Assembly: GCF_022201045.2 (NCBI RefSeq)
Contig: NC_068558.1
Coordinates: 3,935,501 to 3,999,500 of the forward strand
DNA from: Citrus sinensis
Lineage: Eukaryota > Streptophyta > Magnoliopsida > Sapindales > Rutaceae
Direction of reading: 5' to 3'
Length of the DNA stretch: 64,000 nt
The notes beneath the pieces are model-generated. The model was not told where the DNA came from. It made no database searches and saw nothing but the letters and a program-made list of their open reading frames with translations. The position numbers and the translations under genes were made by a program. Shown here piece after piece: positions 41,781 through 56,700 of the stretch (the stretch's first letter is position 1; each line of letters begins with the position of its first letter).

Positions 41781-44700
41781 TCAATTATCAACATTAGCCT
41801 TGTTTCCAGCGAGGATGAGGGAGATCTCCAGTCCACGGCTAAATGCTTGATTAAAGAGAAGACGAGACTGGAAAGTAGAAACAAATGGAAACCAGGATAA
41901 GAATGCCACTGGGGCAAAGATAATCACACCCATCCCAGCGTCGTACATTCTGGCAAACTCCCGCACTGATTCCCACAAGCCCAGGCTCCTGACTATGTTC
42001 TTCCATGTGAGAGCTAGCTGTACCAGCACAAAGCCAAAAGGTTAGAAGGCTGAAAAATAAAATTAAAATATATACAGGATAGACCTTGATTTTTTATTTT
42101 TTTTTGTGTTGGGTGGTTTTTTTTGGGGGGGGAGGGGGATTCAGATTCAAGCAAATCCAATTTAGCTACCACGTAGGAACAGAAAAGAAAACAACCTCCA
42201 TATGCACACGTGTAATCATGTAGTACCTGTTTCTGTGAGAGTGTACAAGGATGCAACAAATCGATAGCTAAACACAATGGACTGGTGTCACCAGCCAGTT
42301 ATATATCTTTGATGGAGAAAGGGTGCAATTCATTGGCACCAGCCATTATTTGGATTTGTGTCATGAATCACAAGACAAACACCTCATGTTTTTTAATACG
42401 TCCATCCAACAGTCAAGGACAGAGTTTCTAGTTTCCTCTAACAAAATGATGATCAAAGTTTGTAAATTTTAATCAGGCAAACAACGCTGTCCTTTGTCAA
42501 AATTATTCCAATCTATGGTGCAATTGTGCAGAATGGCACAGAAGCATTTGAATTTGAAACTTACACATATGATAGCCCAACCAGTAGGAATAAATGCAAG
42601 GATGCTTGCAAAGATATCTGCAATTGACAAACGAGTGAAGATAATGACAAGGATGAGGGCAGCAACAAGTCCTATGGATGATGCTCCCTGTGTCAACCGC
42701 ATCAATAACTGGAAGTCGCTGGAACTTTTAGGATTAAAGGTAAATATCTGCAAACCAGAAGAAAATTAATCACAAAGACTACTAAGTTTCACAGCAAAAA
42801 TCAAGCAACAAAAAGTCAGGTATTGACAAAAGGAATTAAAACAAAGAGGTACATACCTTAAAGATCATTACTATGCCAACTAACACAACCCAAGAGAAGC
42901 CATAAATCTGCCCAAAAAAGCAATTGTCAAGACCAACATAACTAGAATAACTTTAAAATGAAAATATATTCCCATAACATACATCATATTTGCAAATTTG
43001 AAACTATAATTGTGTTATAATTTACAACACAGCCTGTAAATGATCAAAGTCTTGGAAGATAATAATAGTACTAACGACATTAATAATGACAAAAATAACT
43101 ACTCTACCGGAACACATGCCTCAAACATACAAAGTAGCATATAATCAGTCTATCAAAACGTTAGATAGACTAGCAGTAACATAATGTAGGAGAGGAGTGC
43201 CTCATGCAAAGCACAGGAAATTTCCCTTTTCCCCCACTCTTAAGGAGTACATGTTAGACACATAGCTAGAAAAGAAATGTACCGCAAGTGATGTATCATC
43301 TCCAGTGAGGTGGAGTTTGTATACAATGCCGTATTGAAATATGAAGAACCTCAAACTCAGTATTGTTTCCAAAATACGACCTCTCAGAGTTTGGATATGC
43401 ATCTGCAAAGAAAAGCATACATTAGTACATGAACAAGTTTAAGAAGAAGAAAGGGAGCAAAAATAACATAGCTGTGTGGTGACAAGAATGTTTTACTTGT
43501 TACAATTCTAACATAAAAAGTTTAAAATATGAACAATAAGTAAAGAAGCAATGTTACAATTCTAACAAGGAATAATTATTCTTCATCTAAAATTAAGACC
43601 CAAAAATAAAAAAAAGGACATGCAGAGTTTCAGAATACCATCCTAATTTTCCAATTGGCAAAAATACGAAAGTAGCCTTTTAAAAGCTTATTCGACAGCA
43701 AACTATTTCATCAACAAAACCATATTAATATATATACCCCTCTCTCTGTTTCCATGCCATTTCTCATAACATTAACATGCCAAGTAAATAAATGGAGTTG
43801 AACAGTAATTACTTATGATGTAGAGGTTAAGCTATTGTTATAAATTTTCAGAATGGGAAAAATGTAAATGATGTGTGAAGCACTTCTGTCATTGGTATTG
43901 TAAAGGAAATTGGGAATAGCATTTTTGCTTATCTTTAAAATAAGATTTTATTTCAAAGATTTATGTGGATCAAAGGTTTCTAACTTCCAAGCTTCTAGAC
44001 AAGAAAATACTGATTTTAGGTTTTTCTTTCGGAGTTTTCTCTTCTTCTATTAAACGCAATGCAAGAATATGAAAATGGCTGAATCCCCAAATTCAATGGC
44101 AAATCATGCAGAAACAAATCCCATATCGATTGATTGCCAAATTAACAGTTAATAACACATAACCTGTTCTTCATCCCACCAAGCTTCCCAGCTGTTGTCT
44201 CCCTTGACACCTACTCCACCTTTGTATAGTAGCCAACTGGTCCAATCATCAAAATCCTCTACGGTCCTATTCATTGAACAATGAGATAATATGACTTGGT
44301 GGTCAGCAGCAAGAGGAGAATGGTACTAGTGACGTGACACAAAAAGTTCTATACACACACATACATATACAGACTTGTACATGCTTTTAATAAAATGCAG
44401 ACCAAGCTAAAAGACAAAAAGAAATATGAACTCCAATGTGCTAAAAGACAAAATCACTGCATTGAAAATATACAGAACTTACTTTTGCCATTCAAAACCT
44501 GATGGATTGAAGATGTAAGGAGCAAAGAGCCAAGAGATGACAAGGAACCAACTACTGAGAGTTAGCAGAACATAAGAAACAGCGCCTCCCTCTGCATACC
44601 CATATGCGATGTAAACAATAAGCAGCAACGCCACTTCAAGACTGTCAAAAACCAAGTTTTAAGATTTTAATACACCATCTTTTTTATCTGCTAAGAAACA

Positions 44701-47700
44701 GAGTAAATAACAAATAAAATCACCCACGCTTTGATGAAATGACTTCTTGAGTAAAGCCGGTAATTTTCAGCAAATTTTATGTGGCGGACAACAAAGCCTC
44801 TACCGGTTGCTCTATACTGTTAATTAAGTTTCAAATGCATAAAAGTTAGCTGACTGGGAAAAAAAAAAAGAAACAAAGAAAGAGAGGGTGTGAAATTTTG
44901 AACGAATAAGATCAGAAAAATGAGTACATACCTTTGCACCTCCATGGAGGATGGTACGTCCAAAGTAATGAGTTTTAGTTCCTAATGAGAACGTGAAGAA
45001 GACAGAACACAATTGTAGTTGCATCGTGATGAAGCTGAAAACAGCCTGCGGACAAGAGAATTTTTTTTTTTAAAAAAAAGCCCTGAAACTCTCTAATCAA
45101 TTGGACAGTTATTTAGCGAAACAATTTAGTTGACAAACGAATATCAAAAGAAAACTCTTAAAAAGCGCAGCCTGCTACATTAACTTTCATGTTTGTCGTT
45201 TATCACACTTATGTAAAAAAATTGGGGGGGGGGGGGGGGGGGGGGAAATGAGAGTTAGATAAACTGACCTTCAATAACCCCAATTCAAGTATAAAACCCA
45301 TTATCATAGGGACTGCAGTAAAAACACCAATCTGGACCAGAAACTGTGTATTCAAAACTGCATTCAATGATGTGTTCCCTGACAACTTAGCTTGACGAGA
45401 GATTGCCCGATCAAGTCCAGAGAAAGCCTGAGAAGATAGGCAGCACATTGACAAAACGGCATTAACTGAAGCTGATCCCAATACAACTCCGAATAGATAT
45501 GCAAAACTAACTGCATTTTTATTCAATATAATGGAAATTGGAAAAGGATGTCTAAGACATTCTAGATTTAATACTTGTCTGTAGCATAGAAACAAAAAGA
45601 TAAAGGAAAGAAAGACATAAGTAATAAGAGTTGCGAGACTCATTTAAAAGCTTAATGCTGTGTAGTAATGCACACAATAGCTCATCTCAGATGCCTTATT
45701 TAGCTAAACACAATATGCAATAACCTTCCACATATCCGCAAAGTTAAGAACCTAACCAAATTTCTTGAGTCTCCCAACCAATAAGATAGCCATCGATGAA
45801 CTAATCCCCGATGCAAGTAATGTAGATAAATCATGAAAAACAAGAATAGGTTGTCAGTTTCAAAATAATTGACCCTGTTAGGGACAAAAGTCAACTCATT
45901 TTAGGAGATGGGGAAAGCTCAGGCTGTATCATCCTGTTTCTTGATTTCCAATTTTCAAGTAGCCGGCCATCTAAATCTCATAGTTGAAAATTTGAAATTC
46001 AAAGAGAGTGTTGGATATCTAGCTATTTGTAGAGAGCAATTAAACCTAAGAAAAGTTGCTTCCAGAATTCCAGAAATATATGGTTCTAGTAAAAATTTAC
46101 CTTTGCAATTTAATAACTGTCATAACTAGTTATCTGCGTAAAGGTTAGATATATGTTTTAGACATTTCATCAAACATAATTAAAACAACAAAACATCATG
46201 CTGGATTTCTTTATTCTCTGGATTATTATTATTTTTCCAATAGGAAATAGAGAAACTTCTATAGAATATTAGGAGGGAACAAGTATTACAGAAGTAAACC
46301 AGAGGTCTACAAACTAAAATCTTCCCTTCAGTGTAGAACACCCAAAACTATACAAAACTTTGAAACAAGAAGACCTTGAAACCCAAAACACAGGAGGAAA
46401 AAATCCAAACCAACAAAATTAACCCAAAACTGCTATATAAAGAGCAATTAAGAGAAAGCTTCATTTGATTAATTACCAGGTAAGCCCTTCCATATAGGAA
46501 TATATAGATAGTAAGGACGGTCATCTGCATAAAAAACAAGCTCTGATCAGCAAAAGTTAAAAACAGGCTACCTGGATATAGTGCAATGACTGGATTAAGA
46601 CACAGGAGAATCATGGAAGTAAACACACCATTGTGCAAAGATAGTAACCAACAGTGGTGAAGTAGAAGGAGAGCATTCTAAAAAAATCAAAAAGTTGTCC
46701 AAGCCTGTACACATCCCTGCTAAGGACTTGCTCTCCATTTCCTCCTGCAACTTTCCCTTCAAATAGGGCAATCTGGTTTAACCCTACATCTCTTCCCTTT
46801 CCAACCTACATTGAGAGGATCTATCAGGAAATTGGAGGGAAAATTATATCTTCAGAGTCATATTCAGCATAACTTCACCAAAATGTGCAAAGCACTATCA
46901 AACCTGAATATATTCATGGTGGGTAACATTACCCTGCCTCAGAGTGGAGTTGAACCCTGCAGAGAATTTAATTTCAGATCACAAAATACAGTACATTGAA
47001 ATTGCCATTACAATACCCAGTGAAAGAAAAAAGACCAAAAACAAAATTATGTACACAGAAGCATGCCAAATCACCATGAATCAGCTAGTCAGAGAGAGAG
47101 ATAAAGAGAGGGAGAAAGGAGAGAATTACCAGCATATATGTCTTCACTGATATTAATTACACGTGATGCCTTACTAATACCACCTCGAGTAATATGAAAG
47201 ATTCGGTCAAATACATCTGGATGCCCATAGTGCATGCGGACTCTGCAAGAGTTTTTACAAGGAAATTAATTAGCCAAGTATATATTATTTTACGGTGATA
47301 GAAAATTCTGTTGCATCCTCACAATATGGCAGCAATAAAACCAAAATGTGCAAACAATATCATCTAAACACTATCCCTCTCTCCCCAACCCAAAAGGGTT
47401 GAACAGATTAAGAACAAAGAAAAAGAAAATGAAATCAGAAGTTGCCATTTTGTATCTACGTGTTAGGTGTAGCGATGGAAAATTTTCTGTTGACCTGTGT
47501 CTCATATTAGTTAGTAAAGGGGAGATACTTGAGTTTTTAAGTAGGATAGGTCACTTTATCCAATAGGCTAGTTTTTTGGGCTGGATAGTTAGAAATCCTA
47601 AGCTAAGCCCTCCCAACAATTGCTATCAGAGCTAGACCCCAGTAGCTAGAATGTGGTGGTGAAACAACTCAAGTGCTTCGGATGAAAGGATTGGAGTCCG

Positions 47701-50681
47701 ACGGTGGTTTTGTCGGAAAGTGGGATTGTTGAGTTGTTTCCCACATTGGTTAGTAAAAAGGAGATACCTCGGTTTATAAATATGATATGTCACTCTACCC
47801 AATACACTAGTCTTTTGGGTTGGATGCCTAGAAATTCTAAACTATGCCTCCTAACATCTTCCCATGGGGACCCACTTCATTTGGGGTGGGGATGGGCAAA
47901 TTATTGTCTTGAATTAAAATTTGGGGTGGAGACGGGCAAATAATGTGCAGAATTTGACTTTGAAAATATGTTTTTTGAATTGCATTCCCAACACTTCAAC
48001 TGCAAACACAATTCAAGTTCCTCCCCAACTTTCTTCCTATTTCAGATAAAATAAAAGAATATTGTTTTGAAAGAAGCAAGAGTTAGAAAAAAGAATTCCT
48101 CCAGTGCAGATAAAACTTTTAGCAATATGAAAAAGAAAGTTCCTATAGGAAAAGGTAACCAGGTTTCGGCTGCATCATTCCCACCCCAACTTGAGACCAC
48201 ACACCGCCAACAATAGAACACCCCCCCCCCCTCTCTTTTCTCTCTTCTTCTTTCTCCATCTGCTTTCTTCCACCAAAAGAGGTGAAAAAAAATTTTGAAA
48301 TAAGATTTTTTTCAAAATTAAACCACAGCAGATCATGAATAGGAAAATCTCAGTCAAACCAGAGCATTTTGGAAGAATGTTTCATGATTATGAAAACTGC
48401 ATGTCTGGGATAAATACTTCAACCATAAATGCAGTGAGAATAAATTGGATCAACTTCAGCCCCCTGCGTCCCATTTAAGATCTCCTAATATCCACCCAAA
48501 AAGGTACGGGAATCAGTGAGCCCTCACCCAGATAATTCAGGAAAATTCACATCTCCAGTATCAAAAGCAAACAATAAGTCATGACAGAATATGCAAGAAC
48601 CTGGTCTGTATGCTTTTCCTACACAACAGGTATACAGGTAAAAGACCACTCACTTCAAAGGATTTGCCAACACGCGTTGGCCCAATGTCACAAAGCTCGT
48701 TTCTTGATTGGACATGAACCAAGCCAAAGATGAAACACTGCATATTTAGTCAAAAAAAATTGGTAAGACAGATCAACAGAGTGACAAAATAGCATCAGCC
48801 AATAACTCGAGAACATATTGCAGACCTTCCAGTAAAAACATGCTCTCTCACGCCAAGAATAGATGGAGGTCTAATGCCATGATCAGTTCGGAATTCCTCG
48901 AGTAGATTTCTCATTTTCATTGCCTCCTCCAGGTAATTATCCTATAGAAGAGGTAAAAGAAAAAGAGCCAATTCACTTCCTGATAGTTACTTAAAAATAA
49001 CTTTTTGCAGCATCTCATACTAAGATTCCAACACGTGTTCGAAGATTTTAGGTTTCCATGATGAACATGCCACGAATAACGCTAAATGACCCAGAAAATC
49101 TATGGCTGACTAGTTTTACATATGACCCGGAAAATTACACAGATTCGCAGAAGAGAGACATCTGAACACACAGTTCTGCATATTCCACAGACAAGCAATC
49201 ACTAGCATCCGGAAAACATACATCAATAAAAGGCAACACAAGCCTCTTCCCAATAAACAGACAATGTGAAACAAACATAACCTTCAATTTTTTTTTTTTG
49301 ATAGAACATATCCTTTAAAAGAACAGTGAATGTGCTGAGGCAAGAAAGAAGTAATAATATCTTCGAAAAAAGAAGCGAGGAGAATTTAAAATGCCACAGA
49401 AATAGACATCATGAAATTTGTTTCAAAATTAAGAAAATTAGAAAAGAAAAGCCTTCTTCAGGAAAAAGAATAGATGGTAAATTACTAAAAATATTAAAAA
49501 AGAGAAGAAGATACCTGATTCATGTCTATAGTTTGAATAGCTTCTCCACGTGTGAAAATTATGGCATGATTTTGGTTTTCAGGCTTCCCTTCCCCAAGCT
49601 TTGGATCGCCGGGAAGTCTGATTGAATATATCTCCTACAAGCAAATGAAAATAACATTAAAAATCTTCAAAAAGAATCAGAAAACTTTATATCCTATGGT
49701 ACCAGTACAATCCCCCCACCGCGCCGGGGGGGGGGGGGTGGGTGGTAGTAAATTTGTCAAAATTGTAAAATTGTCATGCTTTTGCATGATAATTTTTTAA
49801 ATATACCTGATCTTGGGTAAAATATGATACCGACTAATACAAAAACAACTAAATTCTTTGAATATACCTGATCTTTTCCATGGATGTCAGCTTTTACAAG
49901 CTTTGAAAAAAATTCCTTAGAAACTTTTCCATCAGCTGCACTGCTATCCTCCACGTGTATGAAGGCAACCCGGAGTGCCTCATTTCTATATCCAAAAAAC
50001 AGAATGACAAAAGTTTGAAAAATGATTACTGAAGAAACCTAAAACAACAGATTCAATAGATAGAAACGGCAATGGAAATTTATACCTCTGCAACAAAAGC
50101 GCAATATCAGCAGCTTCAGGTGCCTTTCGCTGTTTCTGTTGCCCATAAATTTGGCATGAGACAACATAAGTAAACTTTAAATCAGACTGTGCACGGGCTT
50201 CATGTGACAACGCAAAGCCTTGAGTTGGGAGCAGGCCACTTCGAGAATAATCAGTCACTACAGACAGAAAAGGATTAATATCAGTATATTCAATCCTTTT
50301 GAACACATAGAGTATGTCGTTATAATAAATTCATAAGTAAATACCTCCTATTGGTCTCCTTTCCAAATAACTTTGAAGCATTAAAGCCCTTCTGTAATAC
50401 ATCATGCCACGCACTGCATGATCATGGAAACCAAAATTTTCAGACAATCATTATGTACTAAAAGGAGTATCACAATAATGTTACTAGCACAATAATGCTA
50501 ACCAGTCCTGGCCAAAGTCTGTCCTCGGTAAGATGCCCAAAACCGAAGCTCCAAAGAATCAGTCGAATTTTCTTGAAGATCTACTCCCCCAGCTGACTCG
50601 CCTCGACCAATCCGTTCCAAGAAATTTTCCCATTCATCTAAAATTGAAACCAAATAATTATTCAATGTATTATTATTACTA

Positions 50682-50712
<31 letters not shown>

Positions 50713-53700
50713 ATCATAATAATAAGAAGAAGAAGAAGAAGAAGTAATAATCCAAAACAAAAGGTACAAAATTTATTTTTCTACCCAAAAAAATAATTAA
50801 AAAAAAAAATAAGCTTTACAAATCTGCATAACAAACACACCGTGTACTTCAGAAGATTGTGCAGACAAAGGCAAGCAAATGTAACAGTCACTCGAAGACT
50901 TTTACCAATACTACAGTTGCTCCAAAATACAAAATAGAGTGCATAATCCGTGATGCACATATGAGCACAAATTCAAGGTAAGGATTAAATGCTAGTACAT
51001 TTTTGAACAAGCTAATATGCCACAATGCAATACCAGCAAAATAAAGACAGAAGAAGAAGAATCATGACAAGAAACAGTATTTTTGTATTCAAATGCAGAC
51101 AAATTAAGTCATTATACAAATATATTTGGTAAGCATTCATGACAGAATGACACAAACCATTATTGGTGAAGTGGAACCTTACAGAAAAGGGTAAAGAAAT
51201 CAGAACAATACCTGGAAATATTTTCTGAAGATAGAAAAGAATTGATATTCCGTCCTCGTTTTCTTTCTGTAATTCAGAGGTACTATAGAGTACAGTCTCA
51301 CTGTAGTACGGGGTGAAGACACTAACAAACCAAAAGAGTAAATAACAAATAAGATACATAAGAAAGTATTAAGTCCTTATGCCATCTACATGACATGGAA
51401 ATTTTGGTCTACCTGAATGGTATCATTTCGCAAACTGGCTTTGCTGGTGGCATATCCATAAATAGGGAATTGGAAAAAAATTCTAATCTTCTCCTTGCTT
51501 CAAGATTCTTTGGAATATTAGCAGCAGAATCCTTAACAGTAAGAAGGAGGTGCAATCGCTTCACCTGCTCCTTCTGTGGAAACAAAACAATGTAAATGCA
51601 AATGCACACCAAGAGAGAGTGATTTTTAGAGGAGTGTGTTTCTTAGGAGCCCTTACAATCTCTGGATCTTTGGGCCATTCTATTCTAGAAAATAAGCGAC
51701 CTTCATTTCTAGCTCTAGCCAGAATGTTCCATGTATCAAGCTGCTCCCTGCAAACAGAAGGATTCAACAAATCAAGTCATGAAACATTAAACTAAATTAG
51801 TACTCAGCATATGACAATCAGGTATATCCAACCACAAACCTTAAATCGGATGACAGCAAGTCATGTGTAACAACCTCGTATAGCTGAAATAACGCTTTCG
51901 CAGCTCCTTTTGCGAGATCAGGAGTTTCATTCCGTATCTGACACAACTCACCCATTATTATAGATGCATAAATCTATAACAGCAGTTTATCAAAATGACA
52001 AATGATACACCAACAAAATATTTCAATTCTAAAATCTTACAAACTGTTTTCACATACCTACCAGAAAAAGAATACAGATATAGGAGGGAAGAAAATTAAA
52101 TTTGTTACTGTTATGCCAAAACAAAATCCCAGTGATCTTTTCATAAAGCATTTATTTTTTATTGTTAAATAACGATACCCCTGGATGTCACTTGTCCTGA
52201 ATCTTTATTATAATTCTTGTAGGTATTACAGAACAAAAACAATTTAGTCCCAGTAATTTTCTCTCTCCGTTAGCAATTATGAAAACAAATCAGGAATGCA
52301 TCAAGCACGTCAAAACTAATATGGTATATTAGCAAACTTAATTATATGTAAACTTTTTAGGATAAGAAAAAATAATCTTCCTAAAATCTACCGTATCCTA
52401 AAGAAAGGCACAAAAAAAAAATGATTTAGGTAAGATCCAGCGACAGAGAATCAACAAAATATTCTTATGTGAATTTCTCCTTAACGAATTAGTAACATAG
52501 ATAAGAAAACAACGAAAATTTTGTATTTGCCCCAAAAAAATATTGCAAATATATGCATTCAAATTAAAAAAGAAAAAGCACTGTGACTGTAAAGGAGTGA
52601 AAAGAGAAATCATTAGCCCAATTTATATAAGCTCCAATTCTTTCAAAGCATTTAAAATACGCAGCAGAAAAACGAAAAATATTAAAAAGGCTCAGATACT
52701 ACAGTAAAATTCTGGCAATAATTTCAGCAATATCATCCAAATAAAATAATGACAAAATTTGAGAATAACAGATACCAGAAGGCCAGTCAAAGCAGTAAAT
52801 CTTGACAATACGAGTGGAAGCTTCTTAAGAGACAAGGTTATAACAAGTGAATTCTCCAGTATACTGTTATTAATCTCTCGGAAGATTCTTTCAACCCTAC
52901 CACAAAAATGTAAAATGCATAAGGTAAAATCATATGACAACCGACAACCAAGAGAAATTCATGACCAGAGTAATAAATGACACTAAATTTTTTAACTGAA
53001 CATATCAAATCAAAACCAAAGAGCACAGCAGCCTGAACAATTCATACCAAAGTCTCCCTTCACCATCCACAAGGGAATGTAACATTTTTTCAATGCTGTA
53101 GTAGCACTCCCGTACAGCATATGTCATGTATTCATCCCTACATATTCTATTCCAAAGATCAGCCTGTGTGTCTTTGCAGTCCAAAGCCAAATCAATTGCC
53201 AAAAATATCTGGAAAAATATATTGACCAAAAAACTTGTGAGCTTTAAGCATAGAGACTGAGGTTGTCAGATATTCTTAGTTCCCGTTAATGTTTGAAAGG
53301 TCTAACCTTACTACTTAGAAGAAACAAAGGCCATTGGACCAGTCGGAGACTGCCTGTGTTGCTAGGAATGGAAAGCAAATCCATCTCCCTGGAAAAGCAT
53401 AAAATCATATATGAATACCAAGTGCTTTTCCATCGCTAACTGCTTTGTTAAAACCAATGTACTAATAAAGCCCTAACTGTTAACAACAAAACATAAGCAT
53501 GACTGCCTCCGTAGTTTACCTATTACTTATAAAATCTTCCTCACGCAAACTTTTAATTATCTCATTCCAAAATGGAGAAAAGATTGATGCATATTCCTTG
53601 TTCAGTTCTTGAGAAACCTGCATGAACAGACCAAAATTTAAACGTCCAAAGCAGAAATTCTCATATCAGAGTGATGTGCATCTGATATTAACCAAAGAAC

Positions 53701-56700
53701 GAATCATTGTCAATAAACCACAAAAGAGGCCCCTAAGGGCGTGGCTGAGTGGTTTTTAAGCAGGATTCTTTAACTGGCCACCCATATTCGAACCTTAGAG
53801 TTGGTAAAGGGCTAAAAAGTCAATTTAAGCTTTTCCCACCCCTTCCTTTTAAAAAATTAAAAAAAAGGAATAAAACAAAAAATAAATAAATAAAAGAAAG
53901 AAATAAATATAATTATAATAAAAAAGTCTACAATACCACAGGATCAAAATTTCAACAGGCTTAGTGGTTTACGACAGATATACAACCACAGCCGATACAG
54001 AAGCAGCAGTTTACATGCAAACACACACCATATATGGACCAATGGTACAATCCACCCAACATAATCACAAGAGTAATGATACAGCCACAAACTCTTGTAC
54101 AAACTTATTTTGTACAAACTGACGTAGCATTAATTCATTGGTTGAATGAAAATATAAATTAATAAAAACAAATCATGTGGGCCAAGTGATATTTAATTCA
54201 ACCAATCTTATCATGCCACATCAGTTTGTACAAAATAAGTTTGTACAAGAGTTTGTGGCTGTATCATTACTCTAATCACAAACATTCAAGTCCACACACA
54301 AAAAATACTCTCAGTTTTGCCCACAACCCTGCATCTGTATACAAATTTGAACAAATTAAAATAGCAATCCATCTTACTTAACAACTGAACTTAATCACAC
54401 TATAAAAACAAAAACATAACAGATTTGATACTGTAATTTAGCTCTTATCTGTTTCTGAATTGGAAGCAATATGCTTTTAATATTTGTTATATGTGACCAG
54501 TAACCAAACTAGTTTAGGCAACCGACATTCTCAAAGGCTTACTATAAAAGCCTTCTTAAGAAAGGAATATTGGGCAGCTAGAATTTCTTTTTTTTTTCAC
54601 ACATATTAGATCAAATTGCCTAGAAAGGAAATTCAGGTACCTTTCATCATTGGGCCAAGCATATCACATGAAATTACCAGTTCCTGTTTACCAAAAACTG
54701 GGCAGTTATCTATAATAACATTTCTGACTCAGTTGGAGAATTTTAGGCAACCCCTAGGTTAGAAAGGAGATTTTTTACAACTGAAATTACTGAGTCAGAA
54801 TTTTCTTTTTTGAAATTAACCACTAACCTGAGATGCTTGTCTATCAAGCAGCAACCTGTAAGAGCAGAATGATAGGAAAAGTTACTTATGAAACATAAAA
54901 AATACAATTTTCTTCTACAAGTCATTTATACCACAAGCACATGCTTGACAGGGCGCAAAAGAGCCAGGAAAAAATTCTCAGTTCTCAGCAATGGCCTTTC
55001 CTCTGTTAGGCTTGATAAGGCATCTAAGTATCACATTCAAGTACCTTTTTGCTTGCCAAGAAACAAGATTCTTAACAAAGACTTTAGGGAAGCTCTCAAA
55101 ACGTTTGTGCACCATTTCAATTGTACGTATCTATCACCCAAAAAAAACAAAAATATTAAGCAGTTGACTTATGAAAATATATAAAAAAAGAAGAAGCATG
55201 AACAGTATAGAAATACGAAAAAACTCTAAAGAATAAGCATACTTCGCCTAGCCGAGCCCGCGCACCCATTACCCCACCAATAATTGCCGACAAGAGTGTG
55301 TACCATATGTGAAGGTCCATAAGGTAGATCTAGTAAATAAAAGAAAGTATCAGAAAAGTTTAATAAAGCAAAGTCAGAATGATAAAATTCTGGTGAAAAT
55401 AATGAGAATGTCGCATGGACTTTTGCTTCAATGCATATAGTATAATAAAATTAGCCAGGAAGCCAGATGCTGAATTATTTTCCAGCATTGTATATTGTGC
55501 ATACAAAGAAAAATGAAAAATACTCACAGCAACAACAGGAGCCCAGAGGCTAACAATGGTCAAGGCATTTTTATTGTCTGCCAAAAATCATAGCCAATAA
55601 TTAGTTAAAGTTATCAACTTAATACAAGAGAAAGAAGCCAATAACAAGTATTATAAGTGATTCACACTAGGCATACGAAGTTATAAGAAAGCTCATAACA
55701 TGAGAAAACAGTTTTGAAATTGTCACACCAATATAGCAGCAAATACTTCAGCTAACTCTAAAACATTGCATTGTTTATAGTTAGTACCTTAACATTTCGT
55801 GAAACAATCCACTTTTAGGATTCTAATAGAATTAAGAAAATGTCAAAGCAAGTATATCAAAACCAAACCAAATTTTGATCTCGGTAATACAATGCCCTGA
55901 CAGACATATATGCTATCACCTGTATTGGATTCCAAACGACGACAATGATATTTTTAATTTCTACTTTCAAGGATAATTGAACAATCGCATTTGCATCATA
56001 TACATACTAAATACCCAGTTCGACCAACTATAACTGGATAGTAAGCCCTGTTAGCATCCCAAACCTAAATAGAGCCACCTTTATTCAAGAAAAAGATCAC
56101 TAAAACGAGGGTCCTAGAGTTTAATGGCCAAACAATAAAGGTGTTCCCGCCACTACTCAGGGAGAACTAGCAATAACTTCAATAAGGAGGGGGTAAAAAA
56201 TCCATGGTGAAGAATGGTGATAGTATAAATCTCTTCTTTTGTTTCTACAACATTCATAGCATAAATTTTAGAAGGAAAAGAATATAGCCAAATTTAATGA
56301 TGGGGCAAAAACATTATTTAATTCCATCACAAAAGCTTCCAAATTCCTAGAGGTATGGTACCTGAAAGATTAGCATTACATTAGCCATTGATCAAACCTA
56401 TAAGTTATCCAGCTGCTACATAGGAAATTCCCATTTCAGAACAAACACTGTCCTCAAAGAATCAAGACAGACAAATGCTGATAGGCTTTAGGGCTTACAT
56501 CCATTTCAAGGATTCAGGCAGCTTGTTTACAGTCAAGAGAGTAGAATAGAGTGATAAGCATAAATGAAAGAAATATAGAAGGATAGAGAAGCAGAAGATG
56601 CTGCACAAGATTTAATGTATGAAAAAGAGAAGAGAAAAGAAAAGGGCATTTAGAATTAGTCTTGTCGCACTCAAAATATATAAATTAGATTAACATCGGC

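Noticed and set aside
49799..49875. Repeated AATATACCTGATCTT near a callose synthase donor
   Set aside because: Only the copy at 49861 adjoins the exon; the other is a short duplication within the intron with no sign of use.
53741..53812. Possible tRNA gene
   Set aside because: A and B boxes are present but the acceptor and anticodon stems do not pair well, and a body and A-rich tail follow; better explained as a SINE.
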